64,000 nucleotides of DNA, taken from Sphingomonas sp. CFBP 8760. Its GTDB lineage: Bacteria; Pseudomonadota; Alphaproteobacteria; Sphingomonadales; Sphingomonadaceae. The position numbers and the translations under genes are program-made. Position 1 is the stretch's first letter. Each line of letters begins with the position of its first letter. The notes beneath the pieces were generated by a model, which was given only the letters and a program-made list of their open reading frames with translations, was not told the origin of the DNA and made no database searches. The stretch is from contig NZ_JACYUG010000001.1 of assembly GCF_014841615.1 (NCBI RefSeq), positions 496,001 to 560,000 on the forward strand. Reading direction: 5' to 3'. This document shows, one piece after another, positions 41,183 to 50,798 of the stretch.

Positions 41183-43386
41183 GGTGCCATCCTTAGCGGC
41201 AGCGTGCGGATGCGATAGCCTGTCGCGGCGCGCACCGCGTTGGCGATGGCGGGCGCGACCGGCGGCACCGCCAGTTCGGCGACCCCGCCCGGTGCCTCGT
41301 CCGACCGGATCAGTTCGACGGTGATGTCGGGCGTGTCCGCCAGTCGTGGCAGCCACAGCGTGTCGAACCCCCGCGCCACCGCCAGCCCGCGCACAAAGCC
41401 GGTGGCGCCACCCAGCGCATGGGCCAGGCCGAAGATCAGCCCACCCTCCACCTGTTGCCGGACGAGATCGGGATTGATGACGCGGCCGACATCGACCGCC
41501 GCGACCAGCCGGTCGACGACGATGCGCCCGCCCTCGCCATGTGCCTCCGCCATCACCGCGATATGGCTGCCGCGGAAGCGGTGGGCGGCGATCCCCTGCC
41601 CGCTGCCGGCCACTCCGCCCTCCCAGCCGCCGAGCGAGGCGACGGTGGACAGGCAGCGCGCCAGCCGGGGCTCGCCACCCAGCATCCCGATCCGGAACGA
41701 CACCGGCTCCGCCCCCGCCGCCAGCGCCAGTTCGTCGAGGAAGCATTCGCCGAAGAAACACGCATAGCCATGCGCGCCGCCCCGCAGATGCCCGGTCGGC
41801 ACCGCGATGTCGGCAGGATGGTGGGTGATCGCGAACGCGGGCAGGCGATAGGGCGGAACCAGCCCGGCGGCGGCATAATGGTCGGTGGGATCGAGGCGCA
41901 GCGCCATGGCGGCCGGCGCGGGCAGCAGGCGCCCTGCCAGCGGCACGCCGACCGGCGGCGTCGCCAGTTGCGCCCGCCAGCCGAGGATCGCCCCGCCCGG
42001 CCCCAGCCGCGCCGCCAGCCGCGCCAATGCGGGCGGGCGATAGCGATCATGGCGCAGCGCCTCGCCCCGCGACCAGACGAGGCAGACCAGCCGCTTGAGT
42101 TCGATCGCGATCACCGCCGCCTGCATCGCGACCGTCGCGTCGAGCGCCGCGCCGAACGAGCCGCCGATCTGCATCGGGTGGACCGTCACCGCGTCCGCAT
42201 CGATGCCCGCCGCCGCCGCGATCTCGGCGCGGTGGATACCCGGTGCCTCGGTCTGCATCCATACCGTCAGGCGGTCGTCGATCCACACGGCGGTCGCGGA
42301 GGGCGTCTCGATCGCGGCATGGACGGCGGCGGCGGCGCGATACTCGGCGCGGATCACCCCGGCCCCCGTCAACAGGCCGTCGACGTCGCCCTGCGCGGCG
42401 ATCGTGTCGCCGTCCGTCGCCAGTGCGCGGATCAGCGATGCCTCGATCGCGGCATCGTCCAGCACCGGCCCATCGGTGGCAAAGCGGGGGGCGAGCGCAT
42501 CGAGCGCGCGCTGCGCCGACCAGCCGGTGGCGGCGGCGGTCGCGACCCAGCCGGGCCGTTCGACGATGCCGACCAGCCCCGGCACCTTCTGCGCCGCCGC
42601 CCGATCGATCCGCAGCAAGCGCGAATCACCCGGCGGCCCCTGCCGGATCGCGGCATGGACCATGTCGGGCAAGCGGATGTCACCGGCATGGTCGACCGAT
42701 CCGTCAACCTTGGCCGGTGCATCAAGACGCGGCAGCGGCCGGCCGATCAACGCACCCGCGCCCGCGACCCCGACCGGCGGCGGATCGGGTGGTGACAGCG
42801 CAGCGGCCGCAGCGGCGAGGTCACCGAAACGGAGGCGACGATTGCCGGTGACGACGAACCCCGCCTCAGTGCGGCACGCCGTCCATGCCACGTCCCAGCG
42901 ATCGGCGGCGGCCATGCACAGCACCGCGCGGGCGGCGGCGGCGGCGGCGCGCACCGGTTCCTCGAACATGCGGATCGTGCTGGACGCGGCGGTCAGCATC
43001 GGCGCGGGCCATGCCCCGCCGCCGGTGCGCCAGCGTGCCGGCAGGGCGACGGGCATCCCCTCCAGCAAATCGGCCAGCCCCAGCGGGTTGGCGTAGCGCG
43101 GGTTGAGCGGTGCGGGCTCCACCGCCACCGTCCGCCAGTCCGCTCCCAGTTCGTCGGCGGCGATCTGGGCAAGGCCGGTCCAGCCGCCCTGCCCCGATTC
43201 GGCCTGCGGCACCGCGACGACGATGCGGCCGTCCTCCGCGATCTTCAGCCACGCGCCGACCGGATGCTCGCCCGGCCCCGCCACCAGCGTCGCCGGATAA
43301 TCGCGCGGCCACAGCCCCCAGGCGGCGACCAGGCCGATGCCGGCCCCGCCGCCGATCAGCACGCCGCGTCTGGTGATCCCTGCCAT
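41179..43386 (-). CDS. Molybdopterin-binding hydroxylase large subunit (isoquinoline 1-oxidoreductase beta-like), orphan
   Basis: A 735-residue xanthine-dehydrogenase-family molybdenum-cofactor subunit with a twin-arginine signal (TRRGVLIGGGAGIG), so periplasmic. Cofactor and active-site marks include ESGQGGWTGLAQIAADELG, GGSFGAALDA, HLRGGAHGYACFFGE, VRQQVEGGLIFGLAHALGG and the C-terminal active-site Glu in GGVAELAVPPVAPAIANAV. The family normally works with a small [2Fe-2S] subunit, IorA, which is not adjacent here. Instead the gene overlaps hemH by four bases (ATGA). AAGGG lies before ATG 43386. The aldehyde or N-heterocycle substrate is unknown. Confidence 0.9.
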   Translation of the reverse strand: MAGITRRGVLIGGGAGIGLVAAWGLWPRDYPATLVAGPGEHPVGAWLKIAEDGRIVVAVPQAESGQGGWTGLAQIAADELGADWRTVAVEPAPLNPRYANPLGLADLLEGMPVALPARWRTGGGAWPAPMLTAASSTIRMFEEPVRAAAAAARAVLCMAAADRWDVAWTACRTEAGFVVTGNRRLRFGDLAAAAAALSPPDPPPVGVAGAGALIGRPLPRLDAPAKVDGSVDHAGDIRLPDMVHAAIRQGPPGDSRLLRIDRAAAQKVPGLVGIVERPGWVATAAATGWSAQRALDALAPRFATDGPVLDDAAIEASLIRALATDGDTIAAQGDVDGLLTGAGVIRAEYRAAAAVHAAIETPSATAVWIDDRLTVWMQTEAPGIHRAEIAAAAGIDADAVTVHPMQIGGSFGAALDATVAMQAAVIAIELKRLVCLVWSRGEALRHDRYRPPALARLAARLGPGGAILGWRAQLATPPVGVPLAGRLLPAPAAMALRLDPTDHYAAAGLVPPYRLPAFAITHHPADIAVPTGHLRGGAHGYACFFGECFLDELALAAGAEPVSFRIGMLGGEPRLARCLSTVASLGGWEGGVAGSGQGIAAHRFRGSHIAVMAEAHGEGGRIVVDRLVAAVDVGRVINPDLVRQQVEGGLIFGLAHALGGATGFVRGLAVARGFDTLWLPRLADTPDITVELIRSDEAPGGVAELAVPPVAPAIANAVRAATGYRIRTLPLRMAP

Positions 43387-43418
43387 GGCGTGCCCTTACC
43401 GGCGGCGGCCGGGTAAAG

Positions 43419-45122
<1,704 letters not shown>

Positions 45123-45187
45123 TGTTCTCTCCGCTTGGTCTTGTTGTTTGACGCCACTATGGAGGCGAGACTGCCGAGGGGAAAGCC

Positions 45188-46066
45188 TTGATCTATCTGA
45201 CTGCGGCCGCCGCCGGCCATGTGAATTTCACCGATCTGGGCCTGCACCCGGACGTGTTCTCGGTCGGCTTCTTCACGCTGCGCTGGTACAGCCTCGCCTA
45301 TATCTCGGGCATCCTGATCGGCTGGTGGTACCTGCTGAAGCTGCTGGCGCAGCCGGGTGCCCCGATGGCGAAGCGGCACGGCGACGACCTCGTCTTCTAC
45401 GCCACGCTGGGCATCATTCTGGGCGGGCGGATCGGGTACGTCCTGTTCTATGCGCCGGAAATGCTGCTGCATCCGCTAATGATCCTGCGGCTGTGGGATG
45501 GCGGGATGTCGTTCCACGGCGGGGTGATCGGCACCTCGCTCGGCATCATCCTGTTCGCGCGCAAGCACGGCCTTAACTGGCTGCGTATCCACGACTATGT
45601 CGCGTGCTGCGTGCCGTTCGGGCTGTTCTTCGGCCGGCTCGCCAACTTCGTGAACGGCGAACTCTGGGGCAAGCCCAGCGACGTGCCCTGGGCGATCGTG
45701 TTCCCGCGCACCGTCGCCTTTCCGCTGGCCGATCCCGCCCGCCATCCCAGCCAGCTGTACGAGGCGGGGCTGGAGGGGCTGTTGCTGTTCGCGATCCTGT
45801 GGTTCGCATTCTGGCGGACCAGGGCGCGCTATTATCCCGGCCGGCTCGTCGGGTTGTTCCTGGTCGGATACGGCCTCGCCCGCTTCACCGTCGAATTCTT
45901 CCGCGAACCCGATAGCCAGCTGCGCGCCTTCGCGGAGGCGACCGGGCTGCACATGGGGCAGTGGCTGTGCGTGCCGATGATCGCGGGCGGCGCGTATCTG
46001 ATCGCCTCGTCCGCCGGCCGCCGCCAGCGGATCGAATCGATCGCGGGCATGGAGAGCGTCGCCTGA
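45188..46066 (+). CDS. lgt: Prolipoprotein diacylglyceryl transferase
   Basis: It transfers diacylglycerol to the lipobox cysteine of prolipoproteins at the inner membrane. The 292-residue polytopic protein has [41 protein letters not shown], the active-site loop MSFHGGVIG, and the signature [16 protein letters not shown] near residue 155, plus the C-terminal [19 protein letters not shown]. The start is TTG at 45188 with GAGGGG six bases upstream. It begins a run of four overlapping genes. Confidence 0.96.
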   Translation: MIYLTAAAAGHVNFTDLGLHPDVFSVGFFTLRWYSLAYISGILIGWWYLLKLLAQPGAPMAKRHGDDLVFYATLGIILGGRIGYVLFYAPEMLLHPLMILRLWDGGMSFHGGVIGTSLGIILFARKHGLNWLRIHDYVACCVPFGLFFGRLANFVNGELWGKPSDVPWAIVFPRTVAFPLADPARHPSQLYEAGLEGLLLFAILWFAFWRTRARYYPGRLVGLFLVGYGLARFTVEFFREPDSQLRAFAEATGLHMGQWLCVPMIAGGAYLIASSAGRRQRIESIAGMESVA

Positions 46067-47118
46067 CCGAGGATACCGATCCGGCCGAGCCTGCCCTCGC
46101 CGAACGCCTCGCCCGCGCCATCGCGCTGGCGGGGCCGATTCCCGTGTCGCAGTACATGGCGGCCGCCAACGCGCATTACTATGCGACGCGCGATCCGCTG
46201 GGTGTGGCCGGCGACTTCACCACCGCGCCCGAGATCAGCCAGATGTTCGGCGAACTGGCCGGTCTCGCCTGTGCCGACCTGTGGGACCGCGCCGGGCGAC
46301 CGGCGGCGCATTGGGTGGAGCTGGGGCCGGGGCGCGGTACGCTGGCGGTGGATGCGCTGCGGGCGATGGGCAAGGCGGGGTTCACGCCGCCGGTCCATTT
46401 CGTCGAGACCAGTCCGGTGCTGCGCGCGGCGCAGGCGGCACGGGTGCCGGCCGCGCAATTCCATGATTCGGTCGAGACGCTGCCGGCCGACGCGCCGCTG
46501 ATCGTCGTCGCGAACGAGTTCTTCGATGCCCTGCCGATCCGCCAGCTGGTGCGCGGCGGCGAATGGCGCGAGCGGCTGGTCGCCTGTCAGGATACGCTGT
46601 TCCTGCCGATCGCGGGCAAACCGGTGCCGGACGAGGTGATCCCCGCCCCCCTGCGCGATGCGCCGCCGGGATCGGTGCTGGAGGTGGCGTCCGCGACGGT
46701 ATCGGTCATGCGGACGCTTGCCGCGCGGATCGCGGCGCAGGGCGGCGCACTGATCGCGATCGATTACGGTTACGAGGGGCCGGCGACGGGCGACACGTTG
46801 CAGGCGGTGAAGGCCCATGCCTATGCCAACCCGTTCGAGGCGCCGGGCGAACACGACCTGACCGCGCATGTCGATTTCACCACGCTGGCCGCCGCCGCGC
46901 AGTCGGCGGGCGCAGTGGCGTGGGGGCCGGTCGAACAGGGCGAATGGCTGGCGAAGCTGGGCATCGACGCGCGCGCCGCCGCCCTTGCCCGCACCACGCC
47001 CGACCGGGCCGACGCGATCGTCGCCGAACGATCGCGGCTGGTGCGCGAGATGGGCGCGCTGTTCAAGGTGCTGGCCGTCACCGCCCCCGGCTGGCCGACC
47101 CCGGCGGGGTTCGCATGA
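46063..47118 (+). CDS. MidA/NDUFAF7-like SAM-dependent methyltransferase (probable CTG start)
   Basis: A 351-residue class I methyltransferase of the DUF185 family, whose mitochondrial member methylates an arginine of complex I subunit NDUFS2. Marks: [40 protein letters not shown], the SAM-binding [14 protein letters not shown] near residue 85, [13 protein letters not shown] and IDYGYEG. The only starts in this frame near the family N-terminus are CTG 46063, which has GGAG eight bases upstream and overlaps the lgt stop as CTGA, or the GTGs at 45961/45967, which would overlap lgt by about 100 bases. CTG is preferred but rare. The next gene overlaps by four bases. Confidence 0.85.
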   Translation: MTEDTDPAEPALAERLARAIALAGPIPVSQYMAAANAHYYATRDPLGVAGDFTTAPEISQMFGELAGLACADLWDRAGRPAAHWVELGPGRGTLAVDALRAMGKAGFTPPVHFVETSPVLRAAQAARVPAAQFHDSVETLPADAPLIVVANEFFDALPIRQLVRGGEWRERLVACQDTLFLPIAGKPVPDEVIPAPLRDAPPGSVLEVASATVSVMRTLAARIAAQGGALIAIDYGYEGPATGDTLQAVKAHAYANPFEAPGEHDLTAHVDFTTLAAAAQSAGAVAWGPVEQGEWLAKLGIDARAAALARTTPDRADAIVAERSRLVREMGALFKVLAVTAPGWPTPAGFA

Positions 47119-47621
47119 TCGCATACCGGATGGCGGGCCCGGACGATGCGGCGCTGCTGGCGGCGCTGAGTACCCGTGCCTTCACCGAGACGTTCGGGCA
47201 TCTCTATACCCCCGCCGATCTTGCCGCGTTCCTGACCGGGCTGGACGAGGCGGCATGGGCCGGGCAACTGGCCGACCCGACGCTGGCGATCCGCCTTGCC
47301 GAGGATGACGGCGCCCCTGCCGGCTTTGCCAAGCTCGGCCCGCCCGCCGCGCCGTTCACCCCGCGCGGCGCGTCGGCGGAACTGCGGCAACTCTATGTGC
47401 TGGCGCCGTGGCACGGCACCGGCCTCGCCGATGCGCTGATGGCATGGACGATCGATGCGGCGCGCGAACGCGGGGCGGCCGACCTGTACCTGTCGGTCTT
47501 CATCGACAATCCCCGCGCGCGCCGCTTCTACGAGCGCCACGGATTCGAGCGGGTCGGCAGCTACACCTTCATGGTCGGCGAACAGGCGGACGAGGACGAC
47601 GTGATGAGGCTGGCGTTATGA
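47115..47621 (+). CDS. GNAT-family N-acetyltransferase
   Basis: A 168-residue acetyl-CoA-dependent transferase. The acetyl-CoA-binding motif A is LRQLYVLAPWHGTGLADALMAWTIDAA (about 95-121), followed by DLYLSVFIDNPRARRFYERHGFERVG, the usual C-terminal GNAT element. The substrate is unknown. It overlaps both neighbours by four bases (ATGA), within the lgt-to-pgeF run. Confidence 0.9.
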   Translation: MIAYRMAGPDDAALLAALSTRAFTETFGHLYTPADLAAFLTGLDEAAWAGQLADPTLAIRLAEDDGAPAGFAKLGPPAAPFTPRGASAELRQLYVLAPWHGTGLADALMAWTIDAARERGAADLYLSVFIDNPRARRFYERHGFERVGSYTFMVGEQADEDDVMRLAL

Positions 47622-48403
47622 GCGATGGGGTGACCGTCGAGGCGATCCGCGCCACCGCGCTGGGCAATATCCCGCACGGCTTCCTCGGGCGGCGCGGCGG
47701 GGTGTCGACGGGCATCCATGCCGGGCTGAACGTCGGGATCGGTTCGGACGACGAGGCGCAGGCGGTGGCGGAGAACCGCCGTCGCGCACTCGCGGCCGTA
47801 CTGCCCGGCGGCAATCTCGCCACCCTTTACCAAGTCCATTCCGCCACCGTCGTTACCCTCGACACGGTTCCGGGGGAACGACCACAGGCGGATGCGCTGG
47901 TCACGAACCGCCCCGGCCTCGCGCTCGGTATCCTGACCGCCGACTGCGCGCCGGTGCTGCTGGTCGATGCCGCCGCCGGCGTGATCGGCGCGGCCCATGC
48001 CGGGTGGAAGGGCGCGGTGGCGGGCATCGCGGAGGCGACGGTCGCCGCGATGGTGGCATCGGGCGCGCGGGCCGATCGCATCGCCGCGGCGATCGGCCCT
48101 TGCATCGCCCGCGCCAGTTACGAGGTGGACGACGGTTTCCGCGACCGCGTCGCCGCGATCGATCCCGCCAACGAGCGCTTCTTCGCGGACGGGCGGCAGG
48201 GCCATCACCGCTTCGATCTGGAAGCCTTCGTCGCTGCGCGGCTCGCCGCCGCCGGGGTCGGACGGATCGAGGCGCTGGGCCTCGACACCTATGCCGACGA
48301 GGATCGCTTCTTCAGCTACCGCCGCTCCACCCATCGCGGCGAGCCGTCCTATGGCCGGCAGATCGCGATCATCGGGCTCCCCAATCCCGCGTCGGTCGTT
48401 TAG
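47618..48403 (+). CDS. pgeF: Peptidoglycan editing factor PgeF (multicopper polyphenol oxidase-like)
   Basis: A purine-nucleosidase/laccase-like fold protein; E. coli PgeF (YfiH) removes mis-incorporated L-Ser peptides from peptidoglycan precursors. The 261-residue protein has HGFLGRRGGVSTG, YQVHSATVV, TADCAPVLLVD with the conserved Cys, AAHAGWKGAVAGI, GPCIARASYEV and SYRRSTHRGEPSYGRQ. Its ATG overlaps the GNAT stop. lgt, the MidA-like gene, the GNAT gene and this gene likely form one transcript. Confidence 0.93.
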   Translation: MSDGVTVEAIRATALGNIPHGFLGRRGGVSTGIHAGLNVGIGSDDEAQAVAENRRRALAAVLPGGNLATLYQVHSATVVTLDTVPGERPQADALVTNRPGLALGILTADCAPVLLVDAAAGVIGAAHAGWKGAVAGIAEATVAAMVASGARADRIAAAIGPCIARASYEVDDGFRDRVAAIDPANERFFADGRQGHHRFDLEAFVAARLAAAGVGRIEALGLDTYADEDRFFSYRRSTHRGEPSYGRQIAIIGLPNPASVV

Positions 48404-48428
48404 TCTCCATCGTCAGGAGATAACGATC

Positions 48429-49751
48429 ATGGCCGACAAGACCGAAGCCGACATCACCGGCGTTCCCGCCACCCCTTCGCCCAAGGCGTCGGTGGACCGG
48501 ATCGGCGGACGCAAGCTGAAACCCGCGACGATGATGATGGGCCACGGTTTCGACCCCGCCTTGTCCGAAGGATCGCTGAAGCCGCCGATCTTCCTGACCT
48601 CCACCTTCGTCTTCCCCAGCGCGGCCGCGGGCAAGCGCCATTTCGAGGGCGTGACCGGCAAGCGGCCGGGCGGCAGCGACGGCCTGGTCTATTCGCGCTT
48701 CAACGGCCCCAATCAGGAGATTCTGGAAGACCGGCTGGCGGTATGGGAGGAGGCGGAGGACGCGCTCGCCTTTTCCAGCGGCATGTCGGCGATCGCGACC
48801 CTGTTCCTGTCGATGGTGAAGCCGGGCGACACCATCGTCCATTCCGGCCCGCTCTATGCGGCGACCGAAACGCTGATCGCGCGGGTGCTGGGCAAGTTCG
48901 GCGTGACCTGGCTCGATTTCCCCGCCGGTGCGACGCGCGAGGAGATCGACGCGGTGCTGACCAGGGCCGCCACGGGTCGCGTCGCGCTGATCTATCTGGA
49001 AAGCCCCGCCAACCCCACCAACGCGCTGGTCGATATCGAGGCGGTCGCCGCCAGCCGCGACGCGATCTTCGCCGACGCGGACGAAAAGCCGCCGATCGCG
49101 ATCGACAACACGTTCCTGGGGCCGTTGTGGCACCAGCCATTGCGGCATGGCGCCGATCTGGTCGTCTATTCGCTGACCAAATATGCCGGTGGCCATTCCG
49201 ATCTGGTTGCCGGTGGCCTGCTGGGGACGAAGGCGCACATCAACGTCATCCGTTCGATGCGCAACACGATCGGCACGATCTGCGACCCGCACACCGCGTG
49301 GATGCTGCTTCGCTCGCTGGAGACGCTGGAATTGCGGATGAGCCGGGCGGGCGAGAACGCGGCCAAGGTCTGCGCCTATCTGAAGGATCACCCCAAGGTC
49401 GAGCATGTCGGCTATCTCGGCTTTCTGGAAGGCGCGGCGGGCAAGGAGCGGCAGGCCGATATCTATCGGCGGCATTGCTCAGGTGCCGGCTCCACCTTCT
49501 CGCTCTATCTGAAGGGCGGCGAGGCGGAGGCGTTCGCGTTCCTCGACGCACTCCGCATCGCCAAGCTGGCGGTGTCGCTGGGCGGCACCGAAACGCTGGC
49601 GAGCCACCCGGCCGGGATGACGCACCTGTCGGTCGCGGACGATCGCAAGGCGGCGCTGGGGATCACAGACAATCTGGTCCGCATCTCGATCGGCGTCGAG
49701 GATGCCGACGACTTGATCGCCGATTTCACCCAGGCGCTGGACGCGATCTGA
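48429..49751 (+). CDS. Cys/Met metabolism PLP-dependent enzyme (cystathionine gamma-synthase family)
   Basis: A 440-residue trans-sulfuration-family enzyme. PLP-site marks are FSSGMSAIATLFLS, GPLYAATETL, YLESPANPTNALVDI, the Schiff-base Lys in VYSLTKYAGGHSDL near residue 254, and GGTETLASHPAGMTH near 390. It has a longer than usual N-terminus (about 55 residues before YSRFNGPN). Family members include methionine gamma-lyase, cystathionine gamma-synthase and O-acetylhomoserine sulfhydrylase; these motifs do not separate them. AGGAG precedes ATG 48429. It couples to the next gene as TGATG. Confidence 0.9.
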   Translation: MADKTEADITGVPATPSPKASVDRIGGRKLKPATMMMGHGFDPALSEGSLKPPIFLTSTFVFPSAAAGKRHFEGVTGKRPGGSDGLVYSRFNGPNQEILEDRLAVWEEAEDALAFSSGMSAIATLFLSMVKPGDTIVHSGPLYAATETLIARVLGKFGVTWLDFPAGATREEIDAVLTRAATGRVALIYLESPANPTNALVDIEAVAASRDAIFADADEKPPIAIDNTFLGPLWHQPLRHGADLVVYSLTKYAGGHSDLVAGGLLGTKAHINVIRSMRNTIGTICDPHTAWMLLRSLETLELRMSRAGENAAKVCAYLKDHPKVEHVGYLGFLEGAAGKERQADIYRRHCSGAGSTFSLYLKGGEAEAFAFLDALRIAKLAVSLGGTETLASHPAGMTHLSVADDRKAALGITDNLVRISIGVEDADDLIADFTQALDAI

Positions 49752-50266
49752 TGCCGGTCTTCACCGATATCCCGCAGGCCGATTTCGTCGCGGCGATCCG
49801 GGCGCTGGCGGCACAACTGGCCGCCGACGACTGGGCGCCGGACTTCATCATCGGCGTCGGGCGCGGCGGGCTGGTGCCGGCGGTGTTCCTCAGCCATGCC
49901 AGCGGGCTGCCAATGCTGTCGGTGGATTTCTCCAGCCAGGTCGAGGATTTCTCCGACGAACCGCTGGTCAAGCTGGCGATGCGGACGCGCGGCGGCGAAC
50001 GGCTGCTGTTCCTCGACGACATCAACGATTCGGGGCGAACGATCGCGCATCTGCGCCGGGCGCTGGCCGCCGCCGGAGCGGTGCCGGGCTCGGTGCGGTT
50101 CGCGACGCTGATCGACAATATCAGTTCGGCGGAACGGGTGGATTATCGTCACCGCACGATCGACCGTCGTGAGACGAAGGACTGGTTCGTCTTCCCATGG
50201 GAGGCGGTCGCCCCCGCCGCCGCGATCGCCGCCGATGCCGCCGACGTGCCTGGGCGGATCGCATGA
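49751..50266 (+). CDS. Phosphoribosyltransferase (xanthine/guanine type)
   Basis: A 171-residue type I PRTase. The PRPP-binding loop is RLLFLDDINDSGRTI, residues about 87-101; the flexible loop region contains VGRGGLVPAVFLSHASG. The overall shape resembles Gpt and HGPRT-like salvage enzymes. The ATG shares a base with the preceding stop and the gene's own stop overlaps the next ATG, so three genes form one coupled set. The base specificity is not clear. Confidence 0.85.
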   Translation: MPVFTDIPQADFVAAIRALAAQLAADDWAPDFIIGVGRGGLVPAVFLSHASGLPMLSVDFSSQVEDFSDEPLVKLAMRTRGGERLLFLDDINDSGRTIAHLRRALAAAGAVPGSVRFATLIDNISSAERVDYRHRTIDRRETKDWFVFPWEAVAPAAAIAADAADVPGRIA

Positions 50267-50793
50267 TCCTGCTGGCGCTGGCGGCGTTCACCGCCGCGCC
50301 CCAGCACCTGACGATCGATCGGCCGGTGGGCGCTACGATATCGCGCACCCTGACGGGACGGTCGCTGATGGCATCGGGCTGGCGGCTGATGTGGGATGGC
50401 AAGAACGCCGGGCCGGGTGACGACGTCGTCCGTTTCACGATCCGTACCCGCCCGGCGGACGGGGTTGGCGTGGTCGACGAGATGGTGCAGGTCGGTGTCG
50501 GTCGCGCCGGCAGCGAGCGGGATTGCCTGACGCGGGGATTGCGCGGCGGCGGACGGGCGTTGCCCGACCGGATCATCGGCGGGCGGCGCTGGACGGTCTG
50601 GAGCAACAGCGACGCCGGGATGAGCCAGCAGGTGCAAGCGATCGACCTGCGTACCGTCCATCGTGGCCGCTGCTATGCGATCGCCCGGATCGCCTATGCG
50701 GTGAAGGCGATGGCGACGCCGCGCGGTCTGCCGCCGCAAAGCCGCGGCGCGGCGGCGATGGATCGGGCGCTGGCGAGCCTCCGGCTGCGCTGA
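50263..50793 (+). CDS. Secreted protein of unknown function
   Basis: A 176-residue protein with a short signal-like N-terminus (MILLALAAFTAAPQH), then a beta-rich soluble region with WRLMWDGKNAGPGDDVVRFTIRTRPAD, ERDCLTRGLRGGGR and HRGRCYAIARIAYAVKAM, where two Cys could pair. I recognise no named domain. Its ATG overlaps the phosphoribosyltransferase stop (ATGA). It converges closely on the 5'-nucleotidase gene. Confidence 0.75.
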   Translation: MILLALAAFTAAPQHLTIDRPVGATISRTLTGRSLMASGWRLMWDGKNAGPGDDVVRFTIRTRPADGVGVVDEMVQVGVGRAGSERDCLTRGLRGGGRALPDRIIGGRRWTVWSNSDAGMSQQVQAIDLRTVHRGRCYAIARIAYAVKAMATPRGLPPQSRGAAAMDRALASLRLR

Positions 50794-50798
50794 GGCGA

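Noticed and set aside
41419-42795. 458-residue plus-strand open frame opposite the molybdenum hydroxylase gene
   Set aside because: Low-complexity Arg/Gln/Asp-rich translation, fully antisense to a gene with clear motifs.
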